Source: Streptomyces sp. NBC_01016 (lineage in GTDB: Bacteria; Actinomycetota; Actinomycetes; Streptomycetales; Streptomycetaceae). Taken from it: a stretch of 64,000 nt of DNA. The first letter of the stretch is position 1; each line of letters begins with the position of its first letter. The stretch spans positions 3,162,001 through 3,226,000 of the forward strand of contig NZ_JAPEOQ010000002.1 in assembly GCF_026341035.1 (NCBI RefSeq). Reading direction: 5' to 3'. The position numbers and the translations under genes are program-made. The notes below the pieces were generated by a model that worked only from the letters and a program-made list of their open reading frames with translations, did not search any database and was not told where the DNA came from. Positions 46,514 through 55,119 of this stretch are shown here, piece after piece.

Positions 46514-48805
46514 TCAGTCGATGCCCGATTCGGGCTCGAAGGGCGCGGGTGAGGGGGAGGGGGTGAGTGGATCGGTCGGGCCGGGAGGGTCGGTGGGGCC
46601 GGTCGGTCCGGTCGGTCCTGTGGGAACGGTAACGGCCGTCCCGGTGACCGACATGGATACGTCCGGCTGCCCCGCGTCGTCGGGCATGGTGACCAGCGCC
46701 TTGTACGGGCCGGGCTTCTTGGGTGCGAAGGTGACCTGGAAGACGCAGTCGTGCGAGCCAGCCGCGGGTGGGCACGAGGTCAGGGCGGTTTGCCAGTTGG
46801 CGGGATCGCCGGCCTTCAGTGCCTGCTCGTCGTCGCACTTGAGCCACGAGGTGAAGTGGACGGTCTCCGTCTTCGTGTCGCCGACCTTGACGGCGCCGAA
46901 GTCCCGTGCGGGGAGACCGACCGCCGGACAGATTCCCGGGCCCGGAGAGGGCGTGGCGGCGCGCGGACCGGTGGGAGCGGTGGACACGGGTGACGACTGC
47001 TGCGACGGGCTCTGGCTCGTGGGTGAGTCGATGGGGCTCGTGGGCGAGAGCTGCGTCAGGGGCGAGGTGATGCTCGGGGTGCCGTTCACCACCACCGGGG
47101 TGCCGCCGCCGGTCAGGGCCGCCACCCCGACCGCCACGCCCGCTGCCGCCAGGACGCCACCGGCGCCGACCGCTGCGGGGTGCGACGAGACGGCATGGTG
47201 CACGGATTGGCGTGCCCGGTGGATCCCCGACCCCCGTGGCCGGGGAGGCCCCACACCGCTGCCGAGCGGACTGCCGGCGCCGGACGGGCCACTGGGGACG
47301 GACGTGCTGCCCTGTCCAGGCCCCGGTATTCCCCCGCCTGCGCCACCACTCCCGCCACCCGCCTGCGCCGCCGCGTACCCCATCCCCCCGCCGCCACCGA
47401 CGAGCCCCGACGAGGCCGTGCTCAGTGCGACAACCCGTACGTGCACCTCGTGAGCGAAGTACGACTCGTCCGCCGCGGCACCCAGGAACTGGGCCGCCGC
47501 CCTGCCGTAGCGCAGGACCTGTCCCCATACGCCCCAGTGCAGCGAGAGCGCGAGCAGCGGGGCCGCGGCGCGTGCGAGATCCCGCACGCCCCGGTGGTCC
47601 TCGACCATGGCCAGATTCCCGAGGACCCGCCGGATCACGGCGGCTTCGGCGCACGCCTCGTACCGGGTCGCGCGGGTCCGCAGCCAGTGGGTGAGGGCGG
47701 GCGCGAGCTCGGCGGCGGCGGGGAGTATCCCGGCCTGCTGGGCGACCAGGACGGCGAACGGGCCACAGGAACAGAGGTTGTCGCCGTCGACCTCGACAAG
47801 CCTCAGCGCGGTGAGTTCGGCGAGCGCAGCCGGATCGGGGCGCACCCCGAGTGCCGACAGCAGGACCGGTGACGCGGGCAGCGGCGCGAGGGTGCACAGC
47901 GGCCGCAGCAGCCCGACCGCCCGCTCCGACAGCCGGGCCACGATGCCGACGGCGAGGGCGGTCTCGTCGACGGGGAAGAATCCGGGAGGCCATTGAGGGA
48001 CGCCGCCGACCCGGCCCGGGGCACTCCGCCCCTGCGCGACGTGGAACGCGGCGGCTGCCTGCAGGATGGTCTGCGGATGCCCGTGGACGGCCGCGACCAG
48101 GTGCCGGGCGGCGTCGGCCGCGGGCCCGCCGGGGTGGTACCCCACCTCGCGTACCAGCAGCTCGAACGCGTGCTGTTCGTGCAGCCCGTCGAGCCGCAAG
48201 GGACGGGCCTCGGGCCTCTCGATGCGGTCCACGGCGGCCGTGAGCAGCCGGCAGCCGGGCGTTGCCTCGATCAGCATGCCCAGGTCGTCGGGGGAGACCT
48301 GGAGGTCATCGACGACGAGCACCACCTGCACGGCACCCAACAGCTCCCGCAGAGTGGCGGGTTCGGGCTTGTAGCCCTCGCAGGGGCGGCCGTCGGGAAG
48401 CTCGTAGCAGGCCTGGAAAATCTCTTGGAGCAGGTCCTCCGTCGTCCTGTCGGCGGCGTGGAGATGGAGAACGGGACGGCCGAGCGCGAGCTGCTCGGCG
48501 GCGCAGCGGCGCAGCAGCGCGCTCTTGCCGATGCCGGGCGGTCCGAAGACCTGAACCCGTCTCCCCGCTCCCAACCAGCCGCCGATCGCGGCGAGTTCAC
48601 CGTCTCGGCCGACCAGCGCCTCGCCCTGGCCGCGCAGCGCGGACCCGCCCGGATAGGGGCGGTGCCGCAGCCGCAGCTGTGGTGGACCCTCGGGCCGGTA
48701 GGCGACGTACGCGCCCTGCTCGGCATTGATGACGACGTTGTTCCGCCCGACGACGACCTGCCCGTTCACTTCCCCGCGTAGGTCGACCCTGCCCATATCC
48801 CCCAT
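46514..48805 (-). CDS. Membrane-anchored STAND-like NTPase with extracellular Ig-like domain
   Basis: A 763-residue multidomain protein. Order: N-terminal motif GEVNGQVVVGRNNVV (11-25); NTPase with Walker A GPPGIGKS (88-95), Walker B VVLVVDD (161-167) and NB-ARC-like arginine/winged-helix region (VDRIERPEARPLRLDGLHEQHAFELLVREVG); helical region to about 500; a 40-residue Gly/Pro/Ser linker; one membrane helix near 545-568 (VLAAAGVAVGVAAL); a Ser/Pro/Thr stalk; an Ig-like ASH/choice-of-anchor-D-type domain (DFGAVKVGDTKTETVHF) with Cys pairs; and a collagen-like PTG tail (PTGPTGPTGPTDPPGPTDP). STAND NTPases are signal-gated switches. This layout puts a sensor outside and the switch inside. Function unknown. 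Confidence 0.72.
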   Translation of the reverse strand: MGDMGRVDLRGEVNGQVVVGRNNVVINAEQGAYVAYRPEGPPQLRLRHRPYPGGSALRGQGEALVGRDGELAAIGGWLGAGRRVQVFGPPGIGKSALLRRCAAEQLALGRPVLHLHAADRTTEDLLQEIFQACYELPDGRPCEGYKPEPATLRELLGAVQVVLVVDDLQVSPDDLGMLIEATPGCRLLTAAVDRIERPEARPLRLDGLHEQHAFELLVREVGYHPGGPAADAARHLVAAVHGHPQTILQAAAAFHVAQGRSAPGRVGGVPQWPPGFFPVDETALAVGIVARLSERAVGLLRPLCTLAPLPASPVLLSALGVRPDPAALAELTALRLVEVDGDNLCSCGPFAVLVAQQAGILPAAAELAPALTHWLRTRATRYEACAEAAVIRRVLGNLAMVEDHRGVRDLARAAAPLLALSLHWGVWGQVLRYGRAAAQFLGAAADESYFAHEVHVRVVALSTASSGLVGGGGGMGYAAAQAGGGSGGAGGGIPGPGQGSTSVPSGPSGAGSPLGSGVGPPRPRGSGIHRARQSVHHAVSSHPAAVGAGGVLAAAGVAVGVAALTGGGTPVVVNGTPSITSPLTQLSPTSPIDSPTSQSPSQQSSPVSTAPTGPRAATPSPGPGICPAVGLPARDFGAVKVGDTKTETVHFTSWLKCDDEQALKAGDPANWQTALTSCPPAAGSHDCVFQVTFAPKKPGPYKALVTMPDDAGQPDVSMSVTGTAVTVPTGPTGPTGPTDPPGPTDPLTPSPSPAPFEPESGID

Positions 48806-49054
48806 GGGCTCGCCCTTCCCCCGTTACGCCATGACAGCGTTCTACGCCGACCGGCAGCTCCTATCAAGGCAGTTACGGCAGATAGGGGTAAGCGGTGAAA
48901 AATAGGTCGGAAGTGGGCGCGTGGCTACCGGTGGGAGTCGATCCCCTGGATCCGGTCGAGGATGCCGGCCGGGGCATCGCTAAGTTACTTGGATCAATGG
49001 CGCCGGGCTCCCCGAAGGGCTCGGTCGCACGTCGTCCCTACGCCAGGAGGCCCC
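48806..49054. other. Intergenic region between NTPase and rraA-like gene
   Basis: 249 bp with divergent promoters expected on both sides. It is somewhat AT-richer at 48880-48915. AAGTTACTT (48980-48988) is a 9-base perfect palindrome near the rraA-like gene. GGAGG (49045-49049) is the ribosome site of the latter. No small ORF or RNA gene could be supported. Confidence 0.4.
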
Positions 49055-49546
49055 GTGTCCGCGACGCGCATCCCGACCCCCACCGCCGACCTCTACGACG
49101 AGTACGGCGACGAACTCCGTGTCTGCGACGTCCAGTTCACCTCGTACGGCGCCGTCCGCTCCTTCACGGGGCCGGTCAGGACCGTGTCCGTGTACGAGGA
49201 CAACACCGTGCTGCACGCCCTGCTCCACGAACCCGGCGACGGAGCGGTCGTGGTCGTCGACGGCGGCGCCTCCCTGCGCACCGCGCTCCTCGGCGACCTC
49301 ATGGCGGCCCGCGCCCGGGACAACGGCTGGGCCGGTCTCGTCATCCGCGGGGCGATCCGGGACGCGGCCGTCGTCGGCGTCACGTCCGTCGGCGTACAGG
49401 CCCTCGGCTCGACGCCGCGCAAAAGTGCCAAGGAGGACAAGGGCGAGGTGGACGTGCCGGTGACCTTCGGGGGTGTCACGTTCCGGCCCGGCGACATCCT
49501 GCACGCCGACGAGGACGGGGTGGTGCTGCTGCCGGCGTCGGAGTGA
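49055..49546 (+). CDS. RraA-family protein (HMG/CHA aldolase or RNase E inhibitor-like)
   Basis: A 163-residue RraA-fold protein (TADLYDEYGDELRVCDVQFTSYGAV; GGASLRTALLGDLMAARARDNGWAGLVIRGAIRD; FRPGDILHADEDGVVLLP). The GxLxxxxA and RGxxRD motifs of 4-hydroxy-4-methyl-2-oxoglutarate aldolases are present, which favours a metal-dependent oxaloacetate/HMG aldolase over a pure ribonuclease regulator. GTG start with GGAGG 5 bases upstream. Confidence 0.82.
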   Translation: MSATRIPTPTADLYDEYGDELRVCDVQFTSYGAVRSFTGPVRTVSVYEDNTVLHALLHEPGDGAVVVVDGGASLRTALLGDLMAARARDNGWAGLVIRGAIRDAAVVGVTSVGVQALGSTPRKSAKEDKGEVDVPVTFGGVTFRPGDILHADEDGVVLLPASE

Positions 49547-49596
49547 GGTCGGCGCCCCCGCGGTGACGCGCGAGCCCCTTCGCCCGGCCGGCCGGG

Positions 49597-50178
49597 CTAG
49601 CGCAGGCCTTCGCCGTGCGCGGGCTCCGGGCTGTTGCGGAGGCGCTCCTCCAGCAGGTCCAGCAGGGCGGGCAGTTCGGGGGCGACGGCGAGGTCGTCCA
49701 GGGTGGGGGCCGGGAGGAGGCCGGAGTCGGCGATGCCGTGCAGGGCGTCGAGCAGTGGCGTCCAGAAGCCCCCGGCGTCGAGGAAGCCGACGGGCTTGGC
49801 GTGGAAGCCGAGTTGGCGCCAGGACCACACCTCGAAGATCTCCTCCAGCGTGCCGAGTCCGCCGGGCAGGGCGACGAAGGCGTCCGCCTGGTCGGCCATG
49901 ATGGCCTTGCGCTCGTGCATCGATTCGCACATGAGCAGTTGGGTCACGCCCTCGTGCGCCCACTCCCGCTCGACCATGCTGCGCGGCATGACACCGATGA
50001 CCTCACCGCCTGCCTTCAGCGTGCTGTCCGCGATCGCACCCATCAAGCCTCGGCGGCCACCGCCGTAGACGAGGCCGATGCCACGCCGGGCGAGCTCCGC
50101 CCCTACGTGGACGGCCAGTTCGGTGTGGGCCGGGTCGACCCCGCTGGACGAGGCGAGGAAGACGGCGAGGCGGCGCAT
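49597..50178 (-). CDS. LOG-family nucleoside 5'-monophosphate phosphoribohydrolase
   Basis: A 193-residue TIGR00730/LOG protein with GLVYGGGRRGLMGAIAD and the hallmark PGGLGTLEEIFEVWSWRQLG (substrate and phosphate loop). Members release free cytokinin bases or cleave AMP-like nucleotides; in actinobacteria the physiological role is mostly unknown. It stands alone, convergent with the rraA-like gene. Confidence 0.85.
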   Translation of the reverse strand: MRRLAVFLASSSGVDPAHTELAVHVGAELARRGIGLVYGGGRRGLMGAIADSTLKAGGEVIGVMPRSMVEREWAHEGVTQLLMCESMHERKAIMADQADAFVALPGGLGTLEEIFEVWSWRQLGFHAKPVGFLDAGGFWTPLLDALHGIADSGLLPAPTLDDLAVAPELPALLDLLEERLRNSPEPAHGEGLR

Positions 50179-50266
50179 GTGGATCTCCGGATCGGTCGCG
50201 GTGGATGCTCCGGTCTACCACGCGCCTGGCACGGCTGACCAAGGCTTTCCCTGTCCTGCGTACCGC

Positions 50267-51076
50267 TCAGGCCTGCCGCAGCACGGCGGTGGCGATCTCC
50301 AGGAAACCGCGCAGCAGCTTGTCCCGTCGCCCCTCGGGGGCCACCAGGCACGTGTCGATCGGCGGGGCGTCCGTGAGGGGGATGTGGGTGAGGTCGGGGC
50401 GTGAGTAGGAGCGGGCGACGCTCAAGGGGACGAGGGCGATGCCGTGACCGGAGGCGATGAGTTCGAACTTCTCTTCAAGGGACGACGTCCGCCGCGTCGG
50501 GGCGTCGAGCACCCGCTCACCGTCCAGATCCGCGGAGGTGAGCTCGGCGCGGTCCGCCAGGGGGTGTGTCGTCGGCAGGCAGGCGACCCTGGGCTCCCGG
50601 CCGATGGGAATGACGTGCAGGCCCGCATCCTCGAACGGGCGTCGCAGGTAACCGACTTGGGCCCGCCCGTCCCGGATTGGCGCGTCCTGCTCCCACCAGC
50701 GTGCCGGTACGAGGTCCGTCTCCACGTCCGGGTGGCGCGAGGCGAACTCCCGGATGGCATCCGCCACATGCAGGCCGGGAGAGAACGCGACGACGAGGCG
50801 CTGGACGCCACGATCCGCGTCGCGAACGCGCTGCACTCCCGCCGCGACGGACGCGAGAATCCCTTGCGCCTCCGCGTACAGCTGCTGCCCGGCGGCGGTC
50901 AGCTCGACGCTGCGGGTCGTCCGTGCGAGCAGGGTGCACTCCAACTCCTGCTCGAAGGCCCTGATTTGGCGGCTGAGCACCGGCTGGGCGATGTAGAGCT
51001 GTTGCGCCGCCCGGCCGAAGTGGCGGTGCTCGGCCACCGCGACGAAGTAGCGGAGCTTGCGCAGATCGAGATCCAT
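50267..51076 (-). CDS. LysR-family regulator, divergent from NmrA-like gene
   Basis: A 269-residue LysR protein with N-terminal HTH (LRKLRYFVAVAEHRHFGRAAQQLYIAQPVLSRQIRAFEQEL), slightly short for the family. GGAGG lies only 1-2 bases before this ATG, too close for usual initiation, but no better start exists. The ATG itself lies in a 15-bp palindrome. It is expected to control the divergent NAD(P)-binding gene. Confidence 0.82.
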   Translation of the reverse strand: MDLDLRKLRYFVAVAEHRHFGRAAQQLYIAQPVLSRQIRAFEQELECTLLARTTRSVELTAAGQQLYAEAQGILASVAAGVQRVRDADRGVQRLVVAFSPGLHVADAIREFASRHPDVETDLVPARWWEQDAPIRDGRAQVGYLRRPFEDAGLHVIPIGREPRVACLPTTHPLADRAELTSADLDGERVLDAPTRRTSSLEEKFELIASGHGIALVPLSVARSYSRPDLTHIPLTDAPPIDTCLVAPEGRRDKLLRGFLEIATAVLRQA

Positions 51077-51110
51077 ACCTCCAGGGTATTGATTGCCGGG
51101 AAGGGTATTG
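51075..51110. promoter_or_regulatory. LysR box and direct repeat in the lysR-nmrA gap
   Basis: ATACC-N5-GGTAT (51075-51089) is a perfect interrupted palindrome with the T-N11-A pattern of LysR sites and includes the lysR start codon. AGGGTATTG occurs at 51083-51091 and again at 51102-51110, 19 bases apart, as expected for recognition and activation half-sites. Confidence 0.55.
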
Positions 51111-51143
51111 GACGCTCCCGGGAACGGGTCCGAGACTCGAGAC

Positions 51144-52043
51144 ATGATCGTGCTCACGACTCCCACCGGAAATATCGGCAGCCAGGTCCTCGATGCGCTG
51201 CTGAACGAGGCCCCCGAGCGCGGCGAGGAGCTGCGCGTCATCGTGCGCGACCCCGCGAAACTCCCCGAGGAGGTACGGGCCCGCGTCGACGTCGTCCCCG
51301 GCTCGCACGGCGACGCCGACGTCGTCGACCGGGCCTTCGACGGCGCGGACGCCGTCTTCTGGGTGGTCCCGTCCTCGGGCCCGCGGGCGCCCAGCCTGGA
51401 CGCCGTCTACTCCGGGTTCACCCGCGCCGCGGCCAAGGCGTTCGCGGCGCACGGCGTCGGGCGTGTCGTCGGCGTCTCGGCGCTCGGCCGCGGCACTCCC
51501 GTCGCCGGGCGCGCCGGACACGTGACGGCGTCGCTGGCCATGGACGATCTCATCGCCGGCACGGGCGTGGCCTACCGGGCGCTCGCGAACCCGTCCTTCA
51601 TGGAGAACCTGCTGCGGCAGGTGGCCCCGATCCGCGACACCGGCGTGTTCACCGACATCGTCGACGGCGATCGCGCCGCCCCGCTGGCCGCCACCCGGGA
51701 CATCGCCGCGGCCGCCGCCGGCCTGCTGCTCGACCGCTCCTGGTCGGGGACGGGCGAGGTTCCGGTGCTGGGCCCGGAGGACCTGTCGCCGAGCGACATG
51801 GCCCGCATCATGTCCGAGGTGCTCGCCCGGCCCGTCCGCTACGAGAGGCAGCCGCTCGACGACTTCCGCGCCGCACTCACCGGCCACGGCGCCGGGGACG
51901 CGGTCGTGGAGGGCTTCGTCGCCATGATGACGGCCAAGGACACAGGCCTCGACACCGGCGTGCCGCGCACCGACCGTACGGCGAGCCCGACGACCTTCCG
52001 GACCTGGTGCGAGGAGGTCCTCAAGCCGGCTGTCCAGGCGTGA
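51144..52043 (+). CDS. NmrA-like NAD(P)-binding protein
   Basis: A 299-residue atypical short-chain dehydrogenase of the NmrA/QOR2 type: TTPTGNIGSQVLDALL nucleotide loop, AVFWVVPSSGP, ALANPSFMENLLRQ and a C-terminal substrate region. The usual Tyr-x3-Lys dehydrogenase pair is not evident, so a redox sensor or quinone reductase-like role fits better. Divergent from lysR. Confidence 0.78.
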   Translation: MIVLTTPTGNIGSQVLDALLNEAPERGEELRVIVRDPAKLPEEVRARVDVVPGSHGDADVVDRAFDGADAVFWVVPSSGPRAPSLDAVYSGFTRAAAKAFAAHGVGRVVGVSALGRGTPVAGRAGHVTASLAMDDLIAGTGVAYRALANPSFMENLLRQVAPIRDTGVFTDIVDGDRAAPLAATRDIAAAAAGLLLDRSWSGTGEVPVLGPEDLSPSDMARIMSEVLARPVRYERQPLDDFRAALTGHGAGDAVVEGFVAMMTAKDTGLDTGVPRTDRTASPTTFRTWCEEVLKPAVQA

Positions 52044-52365
52044 GCGCGCCACCGGAGGATGCAGGACCCTGCACTACGGGTGACCCAATATCTACGACCG
52101 CGCGATGAGGGTTTTGCGGATCATGTGGTGAGAGTTTCTGCCGGGGCGGGAAAAGTCGAATTCCGTGGTGGGTGCAGGCTGTTTTCGCGTGCTAGTCTCG
52201 GTTCAAGTTGCAGTTGTGGTTCCCAAAGCTTCAAGTGCCCCGGACCTGCTCATGCAGGTCGGAGCGCTCTTGTATTTCCGGTCATTTTCCGGGCGGGGTA
52301 ATCATCGCGGCGACACGGTTTTCGCACAGTGCGGATTCCGATGTACTGCCCCAAGGAGATATGAC
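52044..52365 (+). promoter_or_regulatory. Promoter and long 5' leader of the cold-shock gene
   Basis: A -10-like TAGTCT lies at 52193-52198, so the mRNA leader would be about 160 nt, as in cspA-type genes whose leaders fold in a temperature-dependent way. GACCTGC-TCAT-GCAGGTC (52243-52260) is a perfect 7-bp hairpin in this leader. The AT content is higher than in flanking DNA. Confidence 0.5.
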
Positions 52366-52569
52366 ATGGCCACTGGAACCGTGAAGTGGTTCAACTCGGA
52401 AAAGGGCTTCGGCTTCATCGAGCAGGACGGCGGCGGCGCTGACGTCTTCGCCCACTACTCGAACATTGCCGCCCAGGGCTTCCGTGAGCTGCTCGAGGGC
52501 CAGAAGGTTTCCTTCGACATCGCGCAGGGCCAGAAGGGCCCGACGGCCGAGAACATCGTTCCGGCCTGA
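52366..52569 (+). CDS. csp: CspA-family cold-shock protein
   Basis: A 67-residue OB-fold protein with both RNA-binding motifs (KGFGFIEQ and DVFAHYSNI) and the family start GTVKWFNSEKG. It binds single-stranded nucleic acids as an RNA chaperone. AAGGAG lies 7 bases before the ATG. It is followed by a strong terminator and then by a DEAD-box helicase, the same neighbourhood as SCO5920-SCO5921 of S. coelicolor. Confidence 0.95.
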   Translation: MATGTVKWFNSEKGFGFIEQDGGGADVFAHYSNIAAQGFRELLEGQKVSFDIAQGQKGPTAENIVPA

Positions 52570-52586
52570 CACTGACGCGCATTTTG

Positions 52587-52626
52587 CAGCTGGGGCCCGC
52601 ATCCTTCGGGGTGCGGGCCCCAGCTG
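52587..52626 (+). terminator. Strong terminator after the cold-shock gene
   Basis: CAGCTGGGGCCCGCA and TGCGGGCCCCAGCTG are perfect 15-bp complements around a 10-base loop containing CTTCGG, 17 bases after the stop. One of the strongest hairpins in the window. Confidence 0.9.
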
Positions 52627-52774
52627 TATGCGTCCGCGCCCCGGTTCCACTGTGTACGCGTGGATTTCCGCCGGTCGGCTGCTTGTTTTTACCATCGGTC
52701 CATACTTGTAATTCTCCATGCCGCTCATTGCTGCGGGGATTCCTTGATATGCACCGCATCGAGGAAGGTTCCGC

Positions 52775-54301
52775 ATGAACCGCACACGTACAAACAACCG
52801 TTCCACCCGTAACCGTCGTGACAACGCCTTCGCCGGAAAGGACGGCAGCCGCTTCGGCTCGCCGGCGCCGCGTACTTCCGGTGGACAGGGCCGCTCCGGT
52901 GGCCAGGGCCGCTCCGGCGGGCAGTCCCGCTCGGGTGGGCACGGCCGCCGACCCGCCGCGGTGCAGGGCGAGTTCGCGCTCCCCAAGACGATCACCGCCG
53001 CGCTGCCCGCCGTCGACGGCTTCGCCGAACTCGGCATGCCCGAGCAGCTGCTGGCCGAACTCGGCAGGCAGGGCGTGAGCGTGCCGTTCCCGATCCAGGG
53101 CGCGACGCTGCCGAACTCCCTGGTCGGCCGCGACGTTCTGGGCCGTGGGCGCACCGGCTCCGGCAAGACCCTCGCCTTCGGCCTCGCGCTGCTCGCCCGC
53201 ACCGCCGGACAGCGTGCCGAACCCCGCCGGCCGCTGGGACTGATCCTCGTACCGACGCGCGAGCTGGCACAGCAGGTGACGGACGCCCTCACGCCGTACG
53301 CCCGCTCCCTCAGGCTGCGGATGGCCACGGTCGTGGGCGGGATGTCGATCGGCAAGCAGGCAAGCGCGCTGCGCGGCGGGGTCGAGATCGTCGTCGCGAC
53401 CCCGGGCCGGCTCAAGGACCTCATCGACCGTGACGCCTGCGGACTGGACGAGGTCGCCATCACGGTGCTCGACGAGGCCGACCAGATGGCCGACATGGGA
53501 TTCATGCCGCAGGTCACCGCGCTGCTCGACCAGGTGCGCCCGGAAGGGCAGCGGATGCTGTTCTCCGCCACCCTGGACCGCAACGTGGATCTGCTGGTGC
53601 GCCGCTACCTGAGCGACCCGGTCGTGCACTCCGTCGACCCGTCGGCCGGTGCGGTCACGACGATGGAGCACCACGTCCTGCACGTGCACGGCGCCGACAA
53701 GCACGCCGCCACCACGGAGATCGCCGCCCGCGACGGCCGCGTGATCATGTTCCTCGACACCAAGCACGCCGTCGACCGGCTCACCAAGGACCTGCTCAGG
53801 AGCGGGGTGCGGGCCGCCGCGCTGCACGGCGGCAAGTCCCAGCCGCAGCGCACCCGTACGCTGACGCAGTTCAAGACGGGGCACGTCAGCGTGCTGGTCG
53901 CGACCAACGTCGCGGCGCGCGGCATCCACGTCGACAACCTGGACCTCGTCGTCAACGTCGACCCGCCGACCGACCACAAGGACTACCTGCACCGCGGCGG
54001 CCGCACCGCCCGCGCCGGTGAGTCCGGCAGCGTCGTCACCCTCGTCACCCCGGACCAGCGGCGGGCCATGGTCCGCCTCATGTCGGATGCGGGTATCCGT
54101 CCGCAGACCACCCCGGTACGCTCGGGCGATGAGGCCTTGCAGCGGATCACCGGCGCCCAGGCCCCGTCCGGCATTCCGGTCGTCATCGCAGCACCGGCGG
54201 CCGACCGCCCCAAGCGCGGTTCGTCCTCCCGGGGCCGCCGCGGCGCTTCCTCGGCCCGGCGCGGCCCCGTACGCAAGGCCGCCGTCGATCCGGCGGCCTA
54301 G
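52775..54301 (+). CDS. DEAD-box RNA helicase
   Basis: A 508-residue helicase with all core motifs: GRGRTGSGKT (123-132), PTRELAQQV, GG, ATPGRL, DEAD (LDEADQM), SAT (LFSATL), ARGIHV and HRGGRTARAG. An Arg/Gly-rich N-terminal tail (residues 30-60, SGGQGR repeats) and a basic C-terminal tail (RGSSSRGRRGASSARRG) probably hold RNA. It unwinds structured RNA, likely in ribosome assembly and cold adaptation with the adjacent Csp. Confidence 0.93.
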   Translation: MNRTRTNNRSTRNRRDNAFAGKDGSRFGSPAPRTSGGQGRSGGQGRSGGQSRSGGHGRRPAAVQGEFALPKTITAALPAVDGFAELGMPEQLLAELGRQGVSVPFPIQGATLPNSLVGRDVLGRGRTGSGKTLAFGLALLARTAGQRAEPRRPLGLILVPTRELAQQVTDALTPYARSLRLRMATVVGGMSIGKQASALRGGVEIVVATPGRLKDLIDRDACGLDEVAITVLDEADQMADMGFMPQVTALLDQVRPEGQRMLFSATLDRNVDLLVRRYLSDPVVHSVDPSAGAVTTMEHHVLHVHGADKHAATTEIAARDGRVIMFLDTKHAVDRLTKDLLRSGVRAAALHGGKSQPQRTRTLTQFKTGHVSVLVATNVAARGIHVDNLDLVVNVDPPTDHKDYLHRGGRTARAGESGSVVTLVTPDQRRAMVRLMSDAGIRPQTTPVRSGDEALQRITGAQAPSGIPVVIAAPAADRPKRGSSSRGRRGASSARRGPVRKAAVDPAA

Positions 54302-54356
54302 GCGGCGCAGCACCATCGTGATCAGGAAGTCGACCCATCTCTGCAGGAGGCACCTT

Positions 54357-54689
54357 TTGACACTGGTTCAGATGCAGCCCCGTCCGGCGATCGCCCGCCC
54401 CGCGCGCCGGAAGGTGGCCGACGCGGTGGACCCGGCCGGACCGCGGGTGTGTGACGACATGAGTGTCGAGGTGGCGCTGTCCGTGATGGACGCCGCGCAC
54501 ACGGGTCGGCTGGTCGTCTGCGATCGGGACGACCAGGGCATCGGCGTCGTCACCCGGGCCGAACTCGCCGCCGCCCGCGACAGTTCCGCCTACACGGACC
54601 GCATCTGCCTGCGCGACATCCTCGGCGTCCACATCGTCGGCGTCCACGCGCCGATCACAGCCTCGGTAGCCTTCGCCCTTTCCCACTGA
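54357..54689 (+). CDS. CBS-domain protein
   Basis: A 110-residue protein with a CBS-like fold (VCDDMSVEVALSVMDAAHTGRLVVCDRDDQGIGVVTRAELAAARDSSAY). The TTG at 54357 has GGAGG 6 bases upstream and is preferred over the in-frame ATG at 54372. It probably senses an adenine nucleotide. It lies between the helicase and the SCO5918-like gene, an arrangement common in Streptomyces. Confidence 0.7.
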   Translation: MTLVQMQPRPAIARPARRKVADAVDPAGPRVCDDMSVEVALSVMDAAHTGRLVVCDRDDQGIGVVTRAELAAARDSSAYTDRICLRDILGVHIVGVHAPITASVAFALSH

Positions 54690-54739
54690 ACCGTTGCCCC
54701 TCCGGCCGGATCGTTCTTCCCTACTCCTTGTGAGGACCC

Positions 54740-55063
54740 ATGCGCTGCGTCATCGCCCGCTTCCCGTTCGATCTCACCAAGAACGGAGTACTGGAATCGA
54801 TGAAGGGCATCAAACCCGAACCGAGCACCGGCGAAACCGTGACCATCGGCCGCCGCCAGTACCCCGCCAAGCAGGTCGGGCAGGTCATCACCCGCCAGGA
54901 CCGGCGTGACTTCACCGCCGCCGAAGTCCTCCGGGCCATGACCAAGCTCGGTTTCACCTGCCACACCGCCCCCGAGCCGGCACCCGAGCCCAGCCTCGAC
55001 CCGATCGAGCGGGCCTCCGCGATGCTCGGCACCAACACGCCTTTCCGAACCGACGACATGTGA
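54740..55063 (+). CDS. SCO5918-family protein
   Basis: A 107-residue protein beginning MRCVIARFPFDLTKNGVLES and containing ETVTIGRRQYPAKQVGQVITRQDRRDFTAAEV, a family restricted to actinobacteria and recognised from S. coelicolor SCO5918 next to the same csp and helicase. The function is unknown; the neighbours suggest RNA or ribosome biology. AGGA precedes the ATG. Confidence 0.8.
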   Translation: MRCVIARFPFDLTKNGVLESMKGIKPEPSTGETVTIGRRQYPAKQVGQVITRQDRRDFTAAEVLRAMTKLGFTCHTAPEPAPEPSLDPIERASAMLGTNTPFRTDDM

Positions 55064-55070
55064 CATGCAG

Positions 55071-55103
55071 TGGGGCCCGAACGGCACGCCGATCGGGCCC
55101 CCA
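55071..55103. terminator. Bidirectional terminator hairpin
   Basis: TGGGGCCCGA pairs with TCGGGCCCC (plus a slipped C) across a 12-base loop between the SCO5918-like gene and the converging HTH gene. Confidence 0.75.
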
Positions 55104-55119
55104 TGTGAGCGTCGCACTC

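Noticed and set aside
49055..49546. RNase E regulator RraA in the strict sense
   Set aside because: The metal-site and RGxxRD motifs of the aldolase branch are retained, so the broader RraA-family call is safer.
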